A stretch of DNA of 64,000 nt from positions 2,418,001-2,482,000 of the forward strand of contig OZ220484.1 in assembly GCA_965116165.1 (NCBI GenBank). Direction: 5' to 3'. Below the pieces are notes generated by a model, which was not told the origin of the DNA, ran no database searches, and saw only the letters and a list, made by a program, of their open reading frames with translations. This DNA is from Azophilus sp965116165. Its GTDB lineage: Bacteria > Pseudomonadota > Gammaproteobacteria > Pseudomonadales > Azotimanducaceae. Position numbers and translations under genes: made by a program. Of this stretch, positions 1 through 8,440 are shown in pieces. Numbering within the stretch: the stretch's first letter is position 1; the number at the start of each line of letters is the position of its first letter.

Positions 1-561
1 GGCCTTGCAAAACTTGATCCACGCGCCTACTCCTCGACGGAGCAGAAGGCCTATTGGATCAACCTGTACAACGCCTTGACTGTATTCGTCATTGTGCCGA
101 GGTTCCCGGTGGATTCCATCAAAGACATCAAGAGCGGCATCATCGACTTCGGACCCTGGAACCTGGAACTGCTACCCGTGGCGGGTGAGCCGTTGACATT
201 GAATCAGATCGAGCACGGCATTCTACGACCCATATGGGCCGACCCGCGCATCCACTATGCCGTCAACTGCGCGAGCCTCGGCTGCCCCAATCTTGCCGCC
301 GAAGCCTACCGCGCCGACAATATCGAGCGGCTTCTCGAACAGGGCGCGAGGGATTACATCAACCATCCCAGGGGTGTGCGGGTTGTTGACGACGAACTGC
401 TGATCTCCAGTATCTACGAGTGGTTCAAAATCGATTTTGGCGACAGCGACGATGGCGTGTTGGCGCACTTGCAGCGCTATGCGGACGAGCGCACGGCGGC
501 GCTGCTCGAGGGGCGCGACGGTTTCGACGACGACTACGATTGGTCGATCAATGCGCCTTAG
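1..561 (+). CDS. DUF547 domain protein, C-terminal part (5' end outside window)
   Basis: The reading frame is open from the first base of the window, so the start lies upstream. The visible 186 residues carry the hallmarks of DUF547: an early QKAYWINLYNALT block and a central HYAVNCASLGCPNL block with the conserved cysteines, then an EWFKIDFG segment. Family members are often exported and sometimes sit near redox or thioredoxin-like genes, but the biochemical role is not known. The stop TAG at 559-561 is followed at once by repeat element F, so no operon partner is visible downstream. Confidence 0.85.
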   Translation, partial: GLAKLDPRAYSSTEQKAYWINLYNALTVFVIVPRFPVDSIKDIKSGIIDFGPWNLELLPVAGEPLTLNQIEHGILRPIWADPRIHYAVNCASLGCPNLAAEAYRADNIERLLEQGARDYINHPRGVRVVDDELLISSIYEWFKIDFGDSDDGVLAHLQRYADERTAALLEGRDGFDDDYDWSINAP

Positions 562-672
562 CCCGGCCTATTCGTGAATGAACGTTTTGAATGACGATGC
601 ATCCGTCCGACTGCGTTGCTCGTCGCTCAAATAGGCTTGATATTCCCGTGCCTTGCCGGCCGCAGTTTTTTA
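562..672. repeat. Repeat F copy 1 (dispersed element following a stop codon)
   Basis: The bases just after the DUF547 stop (CCTATTCGTGAATGAAC) recur in inverted orientation just after the parC stop near 40305-40323. The core TTGAATGACGATGCATCC recurs near 40061-40079, and a related GAATGACGATGC occurs near 55480. A run resembling CGTCGCTCAAATA is also shared with the 40.1 kb copy. No coding potential is visible. Confidence 0.5.
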
Positions 673-772
673 GGGAGTTAATCGATGGGTTGATCGAAGC
701 CCGCATGTGGTAATTCCCAGCCGCTACATCCTCGACATTGGTGGTATGTCAACCCATGTGTATATAAGCCCC
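673..772 (-). mobile_element. Repeat B copy 1 (MITE-like, about 100 bp)
   Basis: This AT-rich element has imperfect terminal inverted repeats (GGGAGTTAATCGATGGGTTG at one end; GGGGCTTATATACACATGGG reading in from the other). It matches the copies at 21468-21567 and 52269-52368 and the split copy at 55697-55869. No clean 8-bp target duplication is left here. It lies between the DUF547 gene and the 3' end of sspB. Confidence 0.75.
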
Positions 773-850
773 TTTTTCCCCCGCCCCTTGGTGCGCTGCT
801 GGACTTTTGCGCGGGCTGTTAATCCGCCCCCCGAATGCGCCGGGACGGAA

Positions 851-1267
851 TTACTTGACCAGGGACAGTCGCGGCCCTTTTGGCGGCGACTCGGGCTTAT
901 TTGCCGGTGGGTCGGGCGTGGGTGGTTCGGGCGTCGCAGGGGACGGCTCGGGGCCAAAGACCGTCCCCTGCCCGTTTTCGTGCGCAAACACCGCCGTGAT
1001 GGCGCCGATAGGCGCAACGATGCGCTGCGCCCGGCCACCGAATCGGCAGTCCACCACCATCCCCGAGTCCGAAATTGCAAGGTTGCGCGTTGCGGTCGCT
1101 GAAAGGTTGAGGGTGATGCCGCCGTCCTTGACATGGGCCCTCGGCACCGAGACACCTTCAACACCGCAGTCGATTTGCACCATCGGCGTGCAGTCGTTGT
1201 CTACGATCCAGTCGATTAGGGCCCGCAGCAGATAGGGCTTGGGCGAGGACATACTTTTGTCTGGCAT
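851..1267 (-). CDS. sspB: ClpXP specificity-enhancing factor SspB
   Basis: The 138-residue product matches SspB, the adaptor that delivers ssrA-tagged proteins to ClpXP. The N-terminal substrate-binding domain is present (SSPKPYLLRALIDWIVDN, then PRAHVKDGGITLNLS and the IGAITAVFAHENGQG strand). A flexible Pro-rich linker (about residues 95-128) leads to a C-terminal LSLVK tail that fits the ClpX-binding XB motif. The start at 1267 is chosen over an upstream in-frame start at 1441 because AAGGAG lies at good spacing before it. In many gammaproteobacteria sspB follows sspA; here sspA is absent and the upstream gene is the kdsD-like gene in the same orientation. Confidence 0.9.
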   Translation of the reverse strand: MPDKSMSSPKPYLLRALIDWIVDNDCTPMVQIDCGVEGVSVPRAHVKDGGITLNLSATATRNLAISDSGMVVDCRFGGRAQRIVAPIGAITAVFAHENGQGTVFGPEPSPATPEPPTPDPPANKPESPPKGPRLSLVK

Positions 1268-1358
1268 TGCGTCTCCTTGTAGGACGTTCGGTGGCGGCCC
1301 ATTTTGCAATCTACGCTTGCCGACCGCTCTTCTAGCATGGTTTGCCGAACGCTGAAAT

Positions 1359-1964
1359 TCAATCGGGCTGGTTGTCCGTGCGTGCCCGGCGACCCAGATA
1401 GCCGCCGTGGTGCCGCAGCCCCCAGGCTTCTCGTGTGACACCCTTCACCTCCAAGAGCGAGAGTGCGACCGCATCGCTGATTGCCAACATGACCGCCATA
1501 CTGGCGCTGGGGGTCAGGCCGAGCGGGCAGGGTTCCTCGATAATCCCCATATCGAGCACCAGGTCCGACAGGCCGCGCAATTCCGAATCCGGGTGGGAGG
1601 TTACGCCGATGACGCTCGCGACGCCCAGATGCCGGACCATTTCCAACAGTTCCAGAACTTCCCGGCTCTTGCCGCTGGTGGAGAAGGCGACGAGGATGTC
1701 GTCTCGGCCGACAAGCCCCAGGTCGCCGTGGGCCGCTTCGGCGGGATGCATGAAATCCGCGGGTGTCGTCGTGGAACACAGCGTGGCGGCGAACTTGCGG
1801 GCGATGTGCCCGGCCTTGCCGATGCCGGTGGTCAATACCTTGCCCGAACAGTCGGCCAAGCATTCCACGACGCGGACGAAATCGTCCGTGACAGCCACGG
1901 CCAGAATGGCCTCGGCCTCCGCCTTGAGCACGGCCCGCATGCGTTCGCGTATGTCCATATCCAT
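1359..1964 (-). CDS. SIS-domain sugar isomerase, KdsD/KpsF-like, without CBS domains
   Basis: The 201-residue protein is a single SIS domain of the arabinose-5-phosphate isomerase family. Visible motifs are GIGKAGHIARKFAATLCST (phosphosugar binding), FMHPAEAAHGDLGLV, FSTSGKSREVLELL and a late GLTPSASMAVMLAISDAVA. The tail HHGGYLGRR resembles the HPGG-LGRR of KdsD. KdsD makes D-arabinose 5-phosphate for Kdo synthesis, which fits waaA and hldE elsewhere in the window. It lacks the paired CBS domains of the roughly 320-residue E. coli KdsD, so a short-form isomerase is the best call. The AGAGG before the start is supplied by the end of repeat A1, which abuts the gene. Confidence 0.75.
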   Translation of the reverse strand: MDMDIRERMRAVLKAEAEAILAVAVTDDFVRVVECLADCSGKVLTTGIGKAGHIARKFAATLCSTTTPADFMHPAEAAHGDLGLVGRDDILVAFSTSGKSREVLELLEMVRHLGVASVIGVTSHPDSELRGLSDLVLDMGIIEEPCPLGLTPSASMAVMLAISDAVALSLLEVKGVTREAWGLRHHGGYLGRRARTDNQPD

Positions 1965-1970
1965 ATCTTA

Positions 1971-2070
1971 GGAACCTCTGATCAATCCTGTAGTAGCGGA
2001 ATCCGATTTAATAAAATCAATAGCTTACGAATAGATCGGTGCTGCTCTATCGAATTGATCAGAGTTTTCC
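1971..2070 (-). mobile_element. Repeat A copy 1 (IS5-type MITE, reverse)
   Basis: The element runs from GGAACCTCTGATCAATCC to a degenerate end AGAGTTTTCC, with the family's internal ATAAAATCAATAGCTTACGA segment. It is head-to-head with copy A2 and separated from it only by CTAG. Its outer end carries AGAGG (reverse strand), which serves as the likely ribosome-binding site of the kdsD-like gene. Confidence 0.85.
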
Positions 2071-2074
2071 CTAG

Positions 2075-2173
2075 GGAAAGTCTGAACAAATCAATAGGGT
2101 AGCATTGCGATACCCGTAAACTATTGATTCTATTAAATAGAATGCCCCGACCACAGAATTAATCAGAGGTTCC
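2075..2173 (+). mobile_element. Repeat A copy 2 (IS5-type MITE, forward)
   Basis: The element starts GGAAAGTCTGAACAAATC and ends CAGAGGTTCC. It directly follows CTAG at 2071-2074 and is followed by a second CTAG (2175-2178) that belongs to element C1. With A1 it forms a large inverted repeat. Confidence 0.85.
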
Positions 2174-2174
2174 C

Positions 2175-2307
2175 CTAGTGTCCTGTCCCGGAAATGCGCA
2201 TACTATTCGAACTGTGTGTAATGTATCGTATATCATTGATTTTAAATGAAATTATTTTTTATAGGCCGGTGACTATTTTATAGCGAATTTGCCGGGCAGC
2301 ACACTAG
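2175..2307. mobile_element. Repeat C copy 1 (133-bp MITE with CTAGTGT ends)
   Basis: The ends are CTAGTGTCCTGTCC and GGGCAGCACACTAG, which are imperfect inverted repeats. The inside is very AT-rich. The same 133-bp element occurs inverted at 63205-63337, where it interrupts a repeat A copy. The CTAG at both ends could be the target duplication, or a TA duplication within it. Confidence 0.85.
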
Positions 2308-2396
2308 TTGGATGGAGCATTAGAAATTGACACCGAGGTAGAAATCACTCGCTAGTAATTTTGATATTAGTAGAATTTGATCGTATTTTGAGCGGC
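2308..2396. repeat. Repeat D end fragment, then short leader
   Basis: The bases 2308-2323 (TTGGATGGAGCATTAG) match the outer end of repeat D (compare 52479-52497 and 32834-32848) and abut element C1. The rest up to the DUF4143 ATPase start is AT-rich and shows no recognisable site. Confidence 0.5.
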
Positions 2397-3518
2397 ATGG
2401 AATCGACAAGACGCTATCTAACGGCATCGGTTCTCCGCGACCTCGAACGCAAGATGGTATTTGTCGCCGGACCTCGGCAGGTCGGCAAGACGACATTGGC
2501 ATTGAGCCTCCCCGGAGCGGACGAAGGCTATCTGAGTTGGGATCTGGATGCCGACCGGGAACGCATTCTGCGCCGGGAGTTGCCGACGGCCGATCTTTGG
2601 ATATTCGACGAAATCCACAAGTACCGTCGCTGGCGAGGCTTCCTGAAAGGGCTTTACGATTCCCGTCGGCGCGAGGGTAAACGCATCCTGGTTACAGGCA
2701 GCGGGCGCCTGGAACTGTTCGGATACGGCGGAGACTCGCTGCAGGGCCGTTACCATTTGTTGCGGCTGCATCCGTTTTCTGTCGCGGAGGCGAACATTGA
2801 TCAACCGGACGGACTCAACGCCCTGTTGCGTCTCGGCGGCTTTCCGGAACCGTTCTTGGGCGGTAGCGAAGTGGAGGCGCGGCGCTGGTCTCGGCAGTAT
2901 CGTACACGCCTGCTCGAAGAGGATGTTGCCTCTCTCACCGCTATTCGGGATCTCGGCAGGCTTGAGGAAATGGCGCTGCGCCTCCCCGATTTGGTGGGTT
3001 CGCCACTCTCCATCAACGCCCTGCGAGAAGACCTCCAGGTGGCACATAGGACGGCGTCTGTTTGGCTGGACACGCTGGAACGCCTGTTTGCGATTTTTCG
3101 CTTGGCGCCTTTCGGTGCGCCGCGCATCCGCGCGGTCAAGCAGGAACGCAAGCATTATCACTTCGATTGGTCCATCGTGCCGGATGCGGGCGGGTGTTTT
3201 GAAAATCTGGTTGCCAGCCACCTGCTCAAGTGGGTGCATTTCGAGCAGGATGTCCTGGGACGGGAACTGGAATTACGGTTCTTCCGCGATGTGGACCGCC
3301 GCGAGGTCGACTTTGTTGTAACCGAAAACCGGCGCCCGATTCTATTGGTTGAGTGCAAGCTCCAGGATCGTGACATCGATCCTGGGTTGCGCTATTTGAA
3401 AAAGCGTTTTCCCGAGGCGGATGCATTCCAGATCGCCTTGTTGGGGAAGCGCGACTTCGAGACCGCGGAGGGAATCCGCGCAATGCCCGCCTTGGACTTC
3501 CTGCGTGCGCTTGTTTGA
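2397..3518 (+). CDS. AAA+ ATPase with C-terminal DUF4143-type nuclease-like domain
   Basis: The 373-residue product has an N-terminal AAA_14-type ATPase: Walker A GPRQVGKTTLA near residue 24, then WDLDADRERILR and the Walker B-like LWIFDEIHKYRRW. A GSGRLELF sensor follows and the LHPFSVAE segment leads to the DUF4143 region. The C-terminus (RDVDRREVDFVV...ILLVECKL) has the D-x(n)-EXK look of restriction-like nucleases. Such proteins are common accessory ATPases of unproven function. The ATG at 2397 is preferred to a TTG at 2361 because homologues begin near this YLTASVLRDL segment. It stands alone between a repeat cluster and the GH20 gene. Confidence 0.85.
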   Translation: MESTRRYLTASVLRDLERKMVFVAGPRQVGKTTLALSLPGADEGYLSWDLDADRERILRRELPTADLWIFDEIHKYRRWRGFLKGLYDSRRREGKRILVTGSGRLELFGYGGDSLQGRYHLLRLHPFSVAEANIDQPDGLNALLRLGGFPEPFLGGSEVEARRWSRQYRTRLLEEDVASLTAIRDLGRLEEMALRLPDLVGSPLSINALREDLQVAHRTASVWLDTLERLFAIFRLAPFGAPRIRAVKQERKHYHFDWSIVPDAGGCFENLVASHLLKWVHFEQDVLGRELELRFFRDVDRREVDFVVTENRRPILLVECKLQDRDIDPGLRYLKKRFPEADAFQIALLGKRDFETAEGIRAMPALDFLRALV

Positions 3519-3605
3519 GTTCAGGCGCACAAAGGATGCTTGCCGCTCATCGAATGGCGGGTGGCATTCCCCCCCCCTACGAGTTGCGGCGACATGGATA
3601 CGTAT

Positions 3606-3712
3606 GCGCCGGTCGCGACCGCGGTTGGCGCGCACGGCATCGTCGCTGGAGGGCAAATGAGCGAGAACCTGCCGGGGGCACCGGTCGCGACCGCGGTTGG
3701 CGCGCACAGCAT
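3606..3712 (+). repeat. Two 35-bp direct repeats upstream of the GH20 gene
   Basis: Nearly identical blocks at 3606-3640 and 3678-3712 share GGTCGCGACCGCGGTTGG and CGCGCAC, 72 bp apart. GGTCGCGACC is itself a palindrome. A 9-C run (3569-3577) lies just before. The same frame as GH20 is open through this region, but the sequence looks like a repeated leader rather than protein. Confidence 0.7.
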
Positions 3713-3737
3713 CCCCGCCTTAACAGGCTGTGGCGAT

Positions 3738-6182
3738 ATGGATAGCTCCATCCGGCTTATGCCGTGGCCAATGCGCATAGAACTTGCCGGACGGAGATTG
3801 GCGGTTGCCAGGTTGCGTGTCGGCCCGGGAATTGAACCTGGCCTGGCGCAAGCGGTGGAGTGGGTTAACGCCATGTTGGGCGCCGGTGCGGGTGCCACAT
3901 TGCCGGTCACCTTCGATGTTGCTGAATGCCGCCCTGCTTTGCCGACGCTTGGCGATGATGAAAGTTATTGCTTGGAAATCGCGCCGGACGGCGTGGTTGT
4001 CGAGGCGGAGCGGATTGGCGGTGCCCGGCACGCGCTATCGACATTGACGCAGTTGCTTGCGGGTACGGGCGGTCTCCCAGTCGGACGCATTGAGGATAAA
4101 CCGAGGTATCCGTGGCGGGGGCTGATGCTGGATGTTGCCCGGCGTTACGTTGGCGTCCCGGCGCTGTTCCGGGTCATCGACGCGATGGCGTTCTACAAGC
4201 TGAACGTTTTGCATCTGCACCTGAGCGACGACCAGGGGTTTCGATTACAGAGCGGCGCGTATCCGAGGCTGGCGAGCCGGGCGAGTTATAACGGCGCACA
4301 AATGCGGGAGCTGGTTCGGCGAGCGGCGGCAAGAGGTATCCGGGTTGTTCCCGAGCTGGATATGCCCGGCCATGTTGCGAGTTGGCTTGCCGCCTATCCG
4401 CAGTGGGGGCCACCATTGTCCGCCGATGCCGATGCCGATGCCGATGCCGATGCCGATGCCGATGCCGATGCCGATGCCGATGCCGATGCCGATGCCGATG
4501 CCGATGCCGCGGCACCCGGGCGCGGAACCGAAACCGATGCTTACGATTCGAATCGGCGCCTGTTTTTAAGAGAGGGGGGGACGCGCGCAAGCAAACGATT
4601 CGGTGCGCACAACGCGGTCCTCAATGTCGCCGACGATGCGGTCTACAGGGTAATCGATACCCTGTTCGGTGAAATCGCCGACCTATTCCCCGATTCCCAT
4701 GTGCATATCGGCGGCGATGAGGTGCAACCCGCCCGGTGGATGGAGAGCCCGGAGGTACGGGCCTATATGGACCGTTTTGCGCTCGCCGACGCCGTCGCGC
4801 TGCAAGCGCACTTTAACAAGCGGGTGGCGGCGATTGCCGAGCGACACGGCAAGCAACTGATCGGTTGGGATGAAATACTGAAAGGCGGGGCACCCGCCGG
4901 CGCGGTCGTTCAGGCTTGGCGGGGTGCCGCTGCCCGGGACCGGGCGGTCGCGGCTGGCCACGCCTGTATCGAATCGTCCGGATACTATCTCGACCTGTTT
5001 TATCCCGCGGATACGCATCATGCTTGGGATCCGTCCGCGCCTCCCTCCGAGCGCCTTGCTCAAGAGGATGCGCTGCTCGAAGACCCGCGATTGAAGCATG
5101 TGGCGAAGGGCTTGCAGTGGACACATGCCTGGCGTGAGGCTGATTCGGAAGTCGTCGCCGACCCCCGGCAAGACCTTGGTTTGTCGGCGCAGCCTCTGTC
5201 GTCATCAAGAGGATACGACGGCGAGGTGGCCGGTGTTCTGGGTGGCGAGGCGTGCCTTTGGGGTGAACTGGTGGACGAGCGGGTTTTGCCGGTGCGCCTG
5301 TGGTCGCGTATGCCGGTTATTGCGGAACGCCTGTGGTCCGTGGGCGCGTCGGCATACCACGGCAATACCCGCAATCCAACGCCTTCCGCAGAATCCGCGG
5401 AAGGCGGTGGAGATTCCGCGGGCACGGATGCAACCGTCGCTCGCCCCCACCGGCCGATTGAAGACCTTGCAGAGCGCTTGCAAGCCTCCCTGGACCAACT
5501 GGCGAGGGCGGGTTTGGTGGATGTCGGGCGAACCAGCCAACGGCTCCTCCTGGAGTTTGGCGTTGCGGAATCGCAAATCGATGCCGTCGAGTTGCTGGAA
5601 CCCATCAAATGGTATGGAAGGCTACTCGGCGCGGAGGCGCTCGAAGCTCGCATCAAGGGCACGGCAATGCCGCTCGCGCGTCCCTATGACGCGGATACGC
5701 CCCTCGATCGACCGGTCGATGCGTTGCTCCCGGAGAGTTTTGCCGCAAAACGTTTTGCCCGACTATTGAATGGAGGGTGTCCGCCTTCCTCCCAAAGCGC
5801 GTCGCCACCGAGCGACGATGGCCGAGTGTCTCGGCCAAAGGCAAACGAGGCGCCCGGACAGGCGAATGATCAATCCGCCCCGCGGCAAGACCGGCCTGTG
5901 ATCATGCGCGATGACGGCATGCCGAAACTCAAAACCGGCCATTCCGCGTTGCGCCACGAATGCGGGCGGTTGTTGGGTATCTGCGCGCCGGAGACCTATC
6001 CGCCGGAGCTTCAAGAACCCGTCAAGCGTCTCGGTAAAGTGCTGCGAACCGTACTTGATGTGCTTGATGGCCGGGTCGAGGTTGTATCCGCCCAACAGAT
6101 CGTCGAGGCGGCCGGGGAACCCGCTGGTGAGTACATCGTCGCCATCGCCCCGCCGGTTCTCGGGTGGTTGCACGACCAATGA
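3738..6182 (+). CDS. Beta-N-acetylhexosaminidase, GH20 family
   Basis: This 814-residue protein fits GH20 enzymes, which remove terminal GlcNAc/GalNAc by substrate-assisted catalysis. Visible are the barrel entry YPWRGLMLDVARR, the LHLHLSDDQGFRL segment, PELDMPGHV, and the catalytic pair in HIGGDEV (Asp327-Glu328). A Trp-rich C-terminal barrel half contains LIGWDEIL and GGEACLWGELVDE. No signal peptide is seen, suggesting a cytoplasmic enzyme. The start ATG 3738 is chosen because the frame upstream is repeated leader sequence; ATG 3771 is an alternative. Three low-complexity stretches interrupt the fold: (Ala-Asp)14, a Ser/Glu-rich loop near residues 546-575, and a long polar stretch near 678-730. 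The stop overlaps the start of the next gene (ATGA), so the two are translationally coupled. Confidence 0.9.
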   Translation: MDSSIRLMPWPMRIELAGRRLAVARLRVGPGIEPGLAQAVEWVNAMLGAGAGATLPVTFDVAECRPALPTLGDDESYCLEIAPDGVVVEAERIGGARHALSTLTQLLAGTGGLPVGRIEDKPRYPWRGLMLDVARRYVGVPALFRVIDAMAFYKLNVLHLHLSDDQGFRLQSGAYPRLASRASYNGAQMRELVRRAAARGIRVVPELDMPGHVASWLAAYPQWGPPLSADADADADADADADADADADADADADADAAAPGRGTETDAYDSNRRLFLREGGTRASKRFGAHNAVLNVADDAVYRVIDTLFGEIADLFPDSHVHIGGDEVQPARWMESPEVRAYMDRFALADAVALQAHFNKRVAAIAERHGKQLIGWDEILKGGAPAGAVVQAWRGAAARDRAVAAGHACIESSGYYLDLFYPADTHHAWDPSAPPSERLAQEDALLEDPRLKHVAKGLQWTHAWREADSEVVADPRQDLGLSAQPLSSSRGYDGEVAGVLGGEACLWGELVDERVLPVRLWSRMPVIAERLWSVGASAYHGNTRNPTPSAESAEGGGDSAGTDATVARPHRPIEDLAERLQASLDQLARAGLVDVGRTSQRLLLEFGVAESQIDAVELLEPIKWYGRLLGAEALEARIKGTAMPLARPYDADTPLDRPVDALLPESFAAKRFARLLNGGCPPSSQSASPPSDDGRVSRPKANEAPGQANDQSAPRQDRPVIMRDDGMPKLKTGHSALRHECGRLLGICAPETYPPELQEPVKRLGKVLRTVLDVLDGRVEVVSAQQIVEAAGEPAGEYIVAIAPPVLGWLHDQ
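4422..4505 (+). repeat. (GCCGAT)14 hexanucleotide tract coding for (Ala-Asp)14
   Basis: Fourteen perfect copies of GCCGAT lie inside the GH20 gene, in frame as Ala-Asp. Slippage in whole units changes loop length without shifting the frame. The tract sits between the conserved PELDMPGHV block and the next core strand, so it expands a surface loop. Confidence 0.95.
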
Positions 6183-7225
6183 CCCCGGAAGCGGTCCTGC
6201 GCAGCGGTTGGCGCCTGGAGGGTACAGTGCAACCTTTGGGGGCGGGTATCATCAATGACACCTTTCTCGTCAAGAATATCCACGAAGTTCGCGAATCCGC
6301 CAGCGAAACCGATAGGTTCGCCGTGTCGGCAGGTGAAAGCCCATGGGACGGGCGGAAGCCGCTTGTGTTGCAACGCATCAATCAATCCGTATTTCGCGAT
6401 CCAGACCTTCTTATGGAAAACGTCGCTCGGGCAACCGTCCATCTCTGTGCAAAGCAACAGGCCTGGACGCCGTCCCTGGTGCCGACAACCGCGGGCGACA
6501 CCCATATCCGCTCATCCGGCGAAGTGTGGCGACTCTGTACCTATCTGTCTGCCGGTGGTGCGCTGCATGCGGTGGAAACGGACACCCAGGCCCATATCGT
6601 CGGGGCTGGATTCGGCAGAACCTACCGTTGGTTGCAGGATTTGCCCGGCCCCAGGCTCAAAGATGTCATCCCCGGCTTCCTGCAACTCGACCATTACCTG
6701 GATGCATTCGACCGCCGCCGAAGCGCCCCGCGCGAACTTTCCGCCGCAATTGACAAGCGGCGCTCCCTGGCGGCCCGGTTCCGGGAACGCACCGGTTACA
6801 TCCACGGGGATTGCCGTGTCGAACACCTGATGCTGAGCAATACGGGCGAGGCCATCGGCGTTCTTGATCTCGACACGGTGATGTGGGGCAACTGGGCTTG
6901 GGAATTCGGTGATCTGGTTCGCTCGATGTCGGGCGATCAACTGGTCCCCTCCCGGTTCGAGGCGGCGGCGCGGGGTTATCTAACCGAGGCGCGCATCGCC
7001 ACAACGGCTGAAGACCTGGTCTTGGCGCCGCGCTATACCACCTTCATGCTCGGCGTTCGTTTCCTAGCCGATCACCTGGGTGGCGACCGATATTTCAAAA
7101 CCTCCCGACCCGGTGAAAACCTGGAGCGGGCGCGCGCGCAGTTTCGCTTGTTGGAGGCCATCGAGGCGATGGAATCGGAAATGCTGCGCCGGGCTCGATC
7201 AGCCGTCGACGCCCTCGCCGACTAA
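6179..7225 (+). CDS. Aminoglycoside-phosphotransferase-fold kinase, N-acetylhexosamine 1-kinase (NahK)-like
   Basis: The 348-residue product has an APH kinase fold. LGAGIINDTFLV near residue 23, VLQRINQSVFRDPDLLMENV, and the catalytic segment YIHGDCRVEHLMLS followed by GVLDLDTVMWGNWAWEFGD are visible. The ILQRIN...DPxxLMEN pattern is characteristic of the NahK-like branch, which phosphorylates GlcNAc/GalNAc at C1. In the catalytic loop the usual Asn of HGDxxxxN is His. It overlaps the GH20 stop by ATGA, so a hexosaminidase that releases HexNAc is coupled to a kinase that could activate it. The substrate is inferred from this context and family resemblance. Confidence 0.8.
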   Translation: MTPEAVLRSGWRLEGTVQPLGAGIINDTFLVKNIHEVRESASETDRFAVSAGESPWDGRKPLVLQRINQSVFRDPDLLMENVARATVHLCAKQQAWTPSLVPTTAGDTHIRSSGEVWRLCTYLSAGGALHAVETDTQAHIVGAGFGRTYRWLQDLPGPRLKDVIPGFLQLDHYLDAFDRRRSAPRELSAAIDKRRSLAARFRERTGYIHGDCRVEHLMLSNTGEAIGVLDLDTVMWGNWAWEFGDLVRSMSGDQLVPSRFEAAARGYLTEARIATTAEDLVLAPRYTTFMLGVRFLADHLGGDRYFKTSRPGENLERARAQFRLLEAIEAMESEMLRRARSAVDALAD

Positions 7226-7468
7226 CGCCTGATGGATACCCGGCGATGGTGCGCAGATGCTCGAACGGGCGGGTGTGCGTCCACAGGCGTTGCCGGACCT
7301 GCCGTCGAGGCGAAGAAGGTCGGATCCGTTCGTGTGCAATTGCAGGACATGCACGCGGAGGTGCTGTTACGATGATGTCCGGCGAATGGCCGGAGGCCTC
7401 TTCGTACAGTAGGCTGGTTGTATCAGCCCTTGAGTCAATTCGGATTTCGCCCGCCGGAGGCGTGTCTC

Positions 7469-8440
7469 GTGTTCAATCAGGCCGCAGTAGCTGACGATCC
7501 CGATTGGGCGGTTCGCGCCAAGGCATTCGATGCTCTAGAGCAGTTGGTCATAAAGACCGGAGGCCGTATTCCGTGGAAATGTATTTCCGAGGGGTTTGAT
7601 TACAAGGGGCAAAAGGTACATTTTGCGGGCAGGGCGACTGGCATATTCAAGCCAAAATTGATGTCGGCGGCGCTCAGCGTGAAGACGAGCAAACCGCGTC
7701 CAGGACGTGCCTCATGGTATCGAGACCAAGACACCGACATTGATGATACGACGGGGCTGCTTTCATACGACCTCCAGCAGAACGCCACGCATTCGTCGAA
7801 CGAGCATCTTCTGCGAGCTTACAAGCGGAAGGCACCACTAATCTACTTTCGTGCCGCAGAACCTGCGGTATACGAAGCAATTTGGCCTGTGTGGATTGAG
7901 GATTTCGACAGGGAGGTGGGGCATGTTCTGCTGGCGGCTCCAGACACGGAACACACAGACGTGAATCCAGTGCCAGCCGAACTTCCCGGCGGAGGCTTGG
8001 TGCGGGAGCGAGAACGGTCGTACGCATGGACGAATAGGAAATGGCGTAATCACCAGGCTTGGTTTAGCAGTCGCACCAAGGCGGCCTACGGGTACCGCTG
8101 TGCGTTTAGCGGACTGCCGCTTGGTGAGTTGCTGGTCGGTGCGCACATCAAGGCTGACGAGGCTGGGGGGCCAGCGTCGGTGACGAACGGGATCTGCATG
8201 TCGACGCTACACCACGCGGCATTCGACGGGTACCTGATCGGCGTTGATCCTGATCTGCGGATACATGTGGCAGATCGAGTGATTGCCGCTCGCGACGGTC
8301 CCCTGCTGGGAAGTCTTCAGGCTCTCAAGGGTGTCCGTCTACAAACGCCAGTTGAAGCGGGTGCCCATCCAGATCGGGAGTTCCTAGAATGGAGGTTTTC
8401 GCGGTTTCAGAGCGCCAATACATGGGGAACCTCTGATTAA
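7469..8440 (+). CDS. HNH endonuclease of the putative restriction-enzyme type
   Basis: The 323-residue protein ends in an HNH nuclease domain: YRCAFSGLPLGELLVGAHI, then NGICMSTLHHAAFDGYLIGVDPDLRI, which contains the paired His and the Asn of the motif. The N-terminal half resembles the wing found in stand-alone HNH proteins annotated as putative restriction endonucleases. The start is taken as GTG 7469 because GGAGG lies nine bases before it; an upstream TTG at 7418 has no such site. It opens a defence-like block. The final residues GTSD and the stop TAA are encoded inside repeat A3, so the native C-terminus was replaced or extended by the insertion. Confidence 0.8.
   Translation: MFNQAAVADDPDWAVRAKAFDALEQLVIKTGGRIPWKCISEGFDYKGQKVHFAGRATGIFKPKLMSAALSVKTSKPRPGRASWYRDQDTDIDDTTGLLSYDLQQNATHSSNEHLLRAYKRKAPLIYFRAAEPAVYEAIWPVWIEDFDREVGHVLLAAPDTEHTDVNPVPAELPGGGLVRERERSYAWTNRKWRNHQAWFSSRTKAAYGYRCAFSGLPLGELLVGAHIKADEAGGPASVTNGICMSTLHHAAFDGYLIGVDPDLRIHVADRVIAARDGPLLGSLQALKGVRLQTPVEAGAHPDREFLEWRFSRFQSANTWGTSD

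Noticed and set aside
2361..2396. TTG start for the DUF4143 ATPase
   Set aside because: The ATG at 2397 better matches where the conserved N-terminus begins, and the TTG has no ribosome-binding site.
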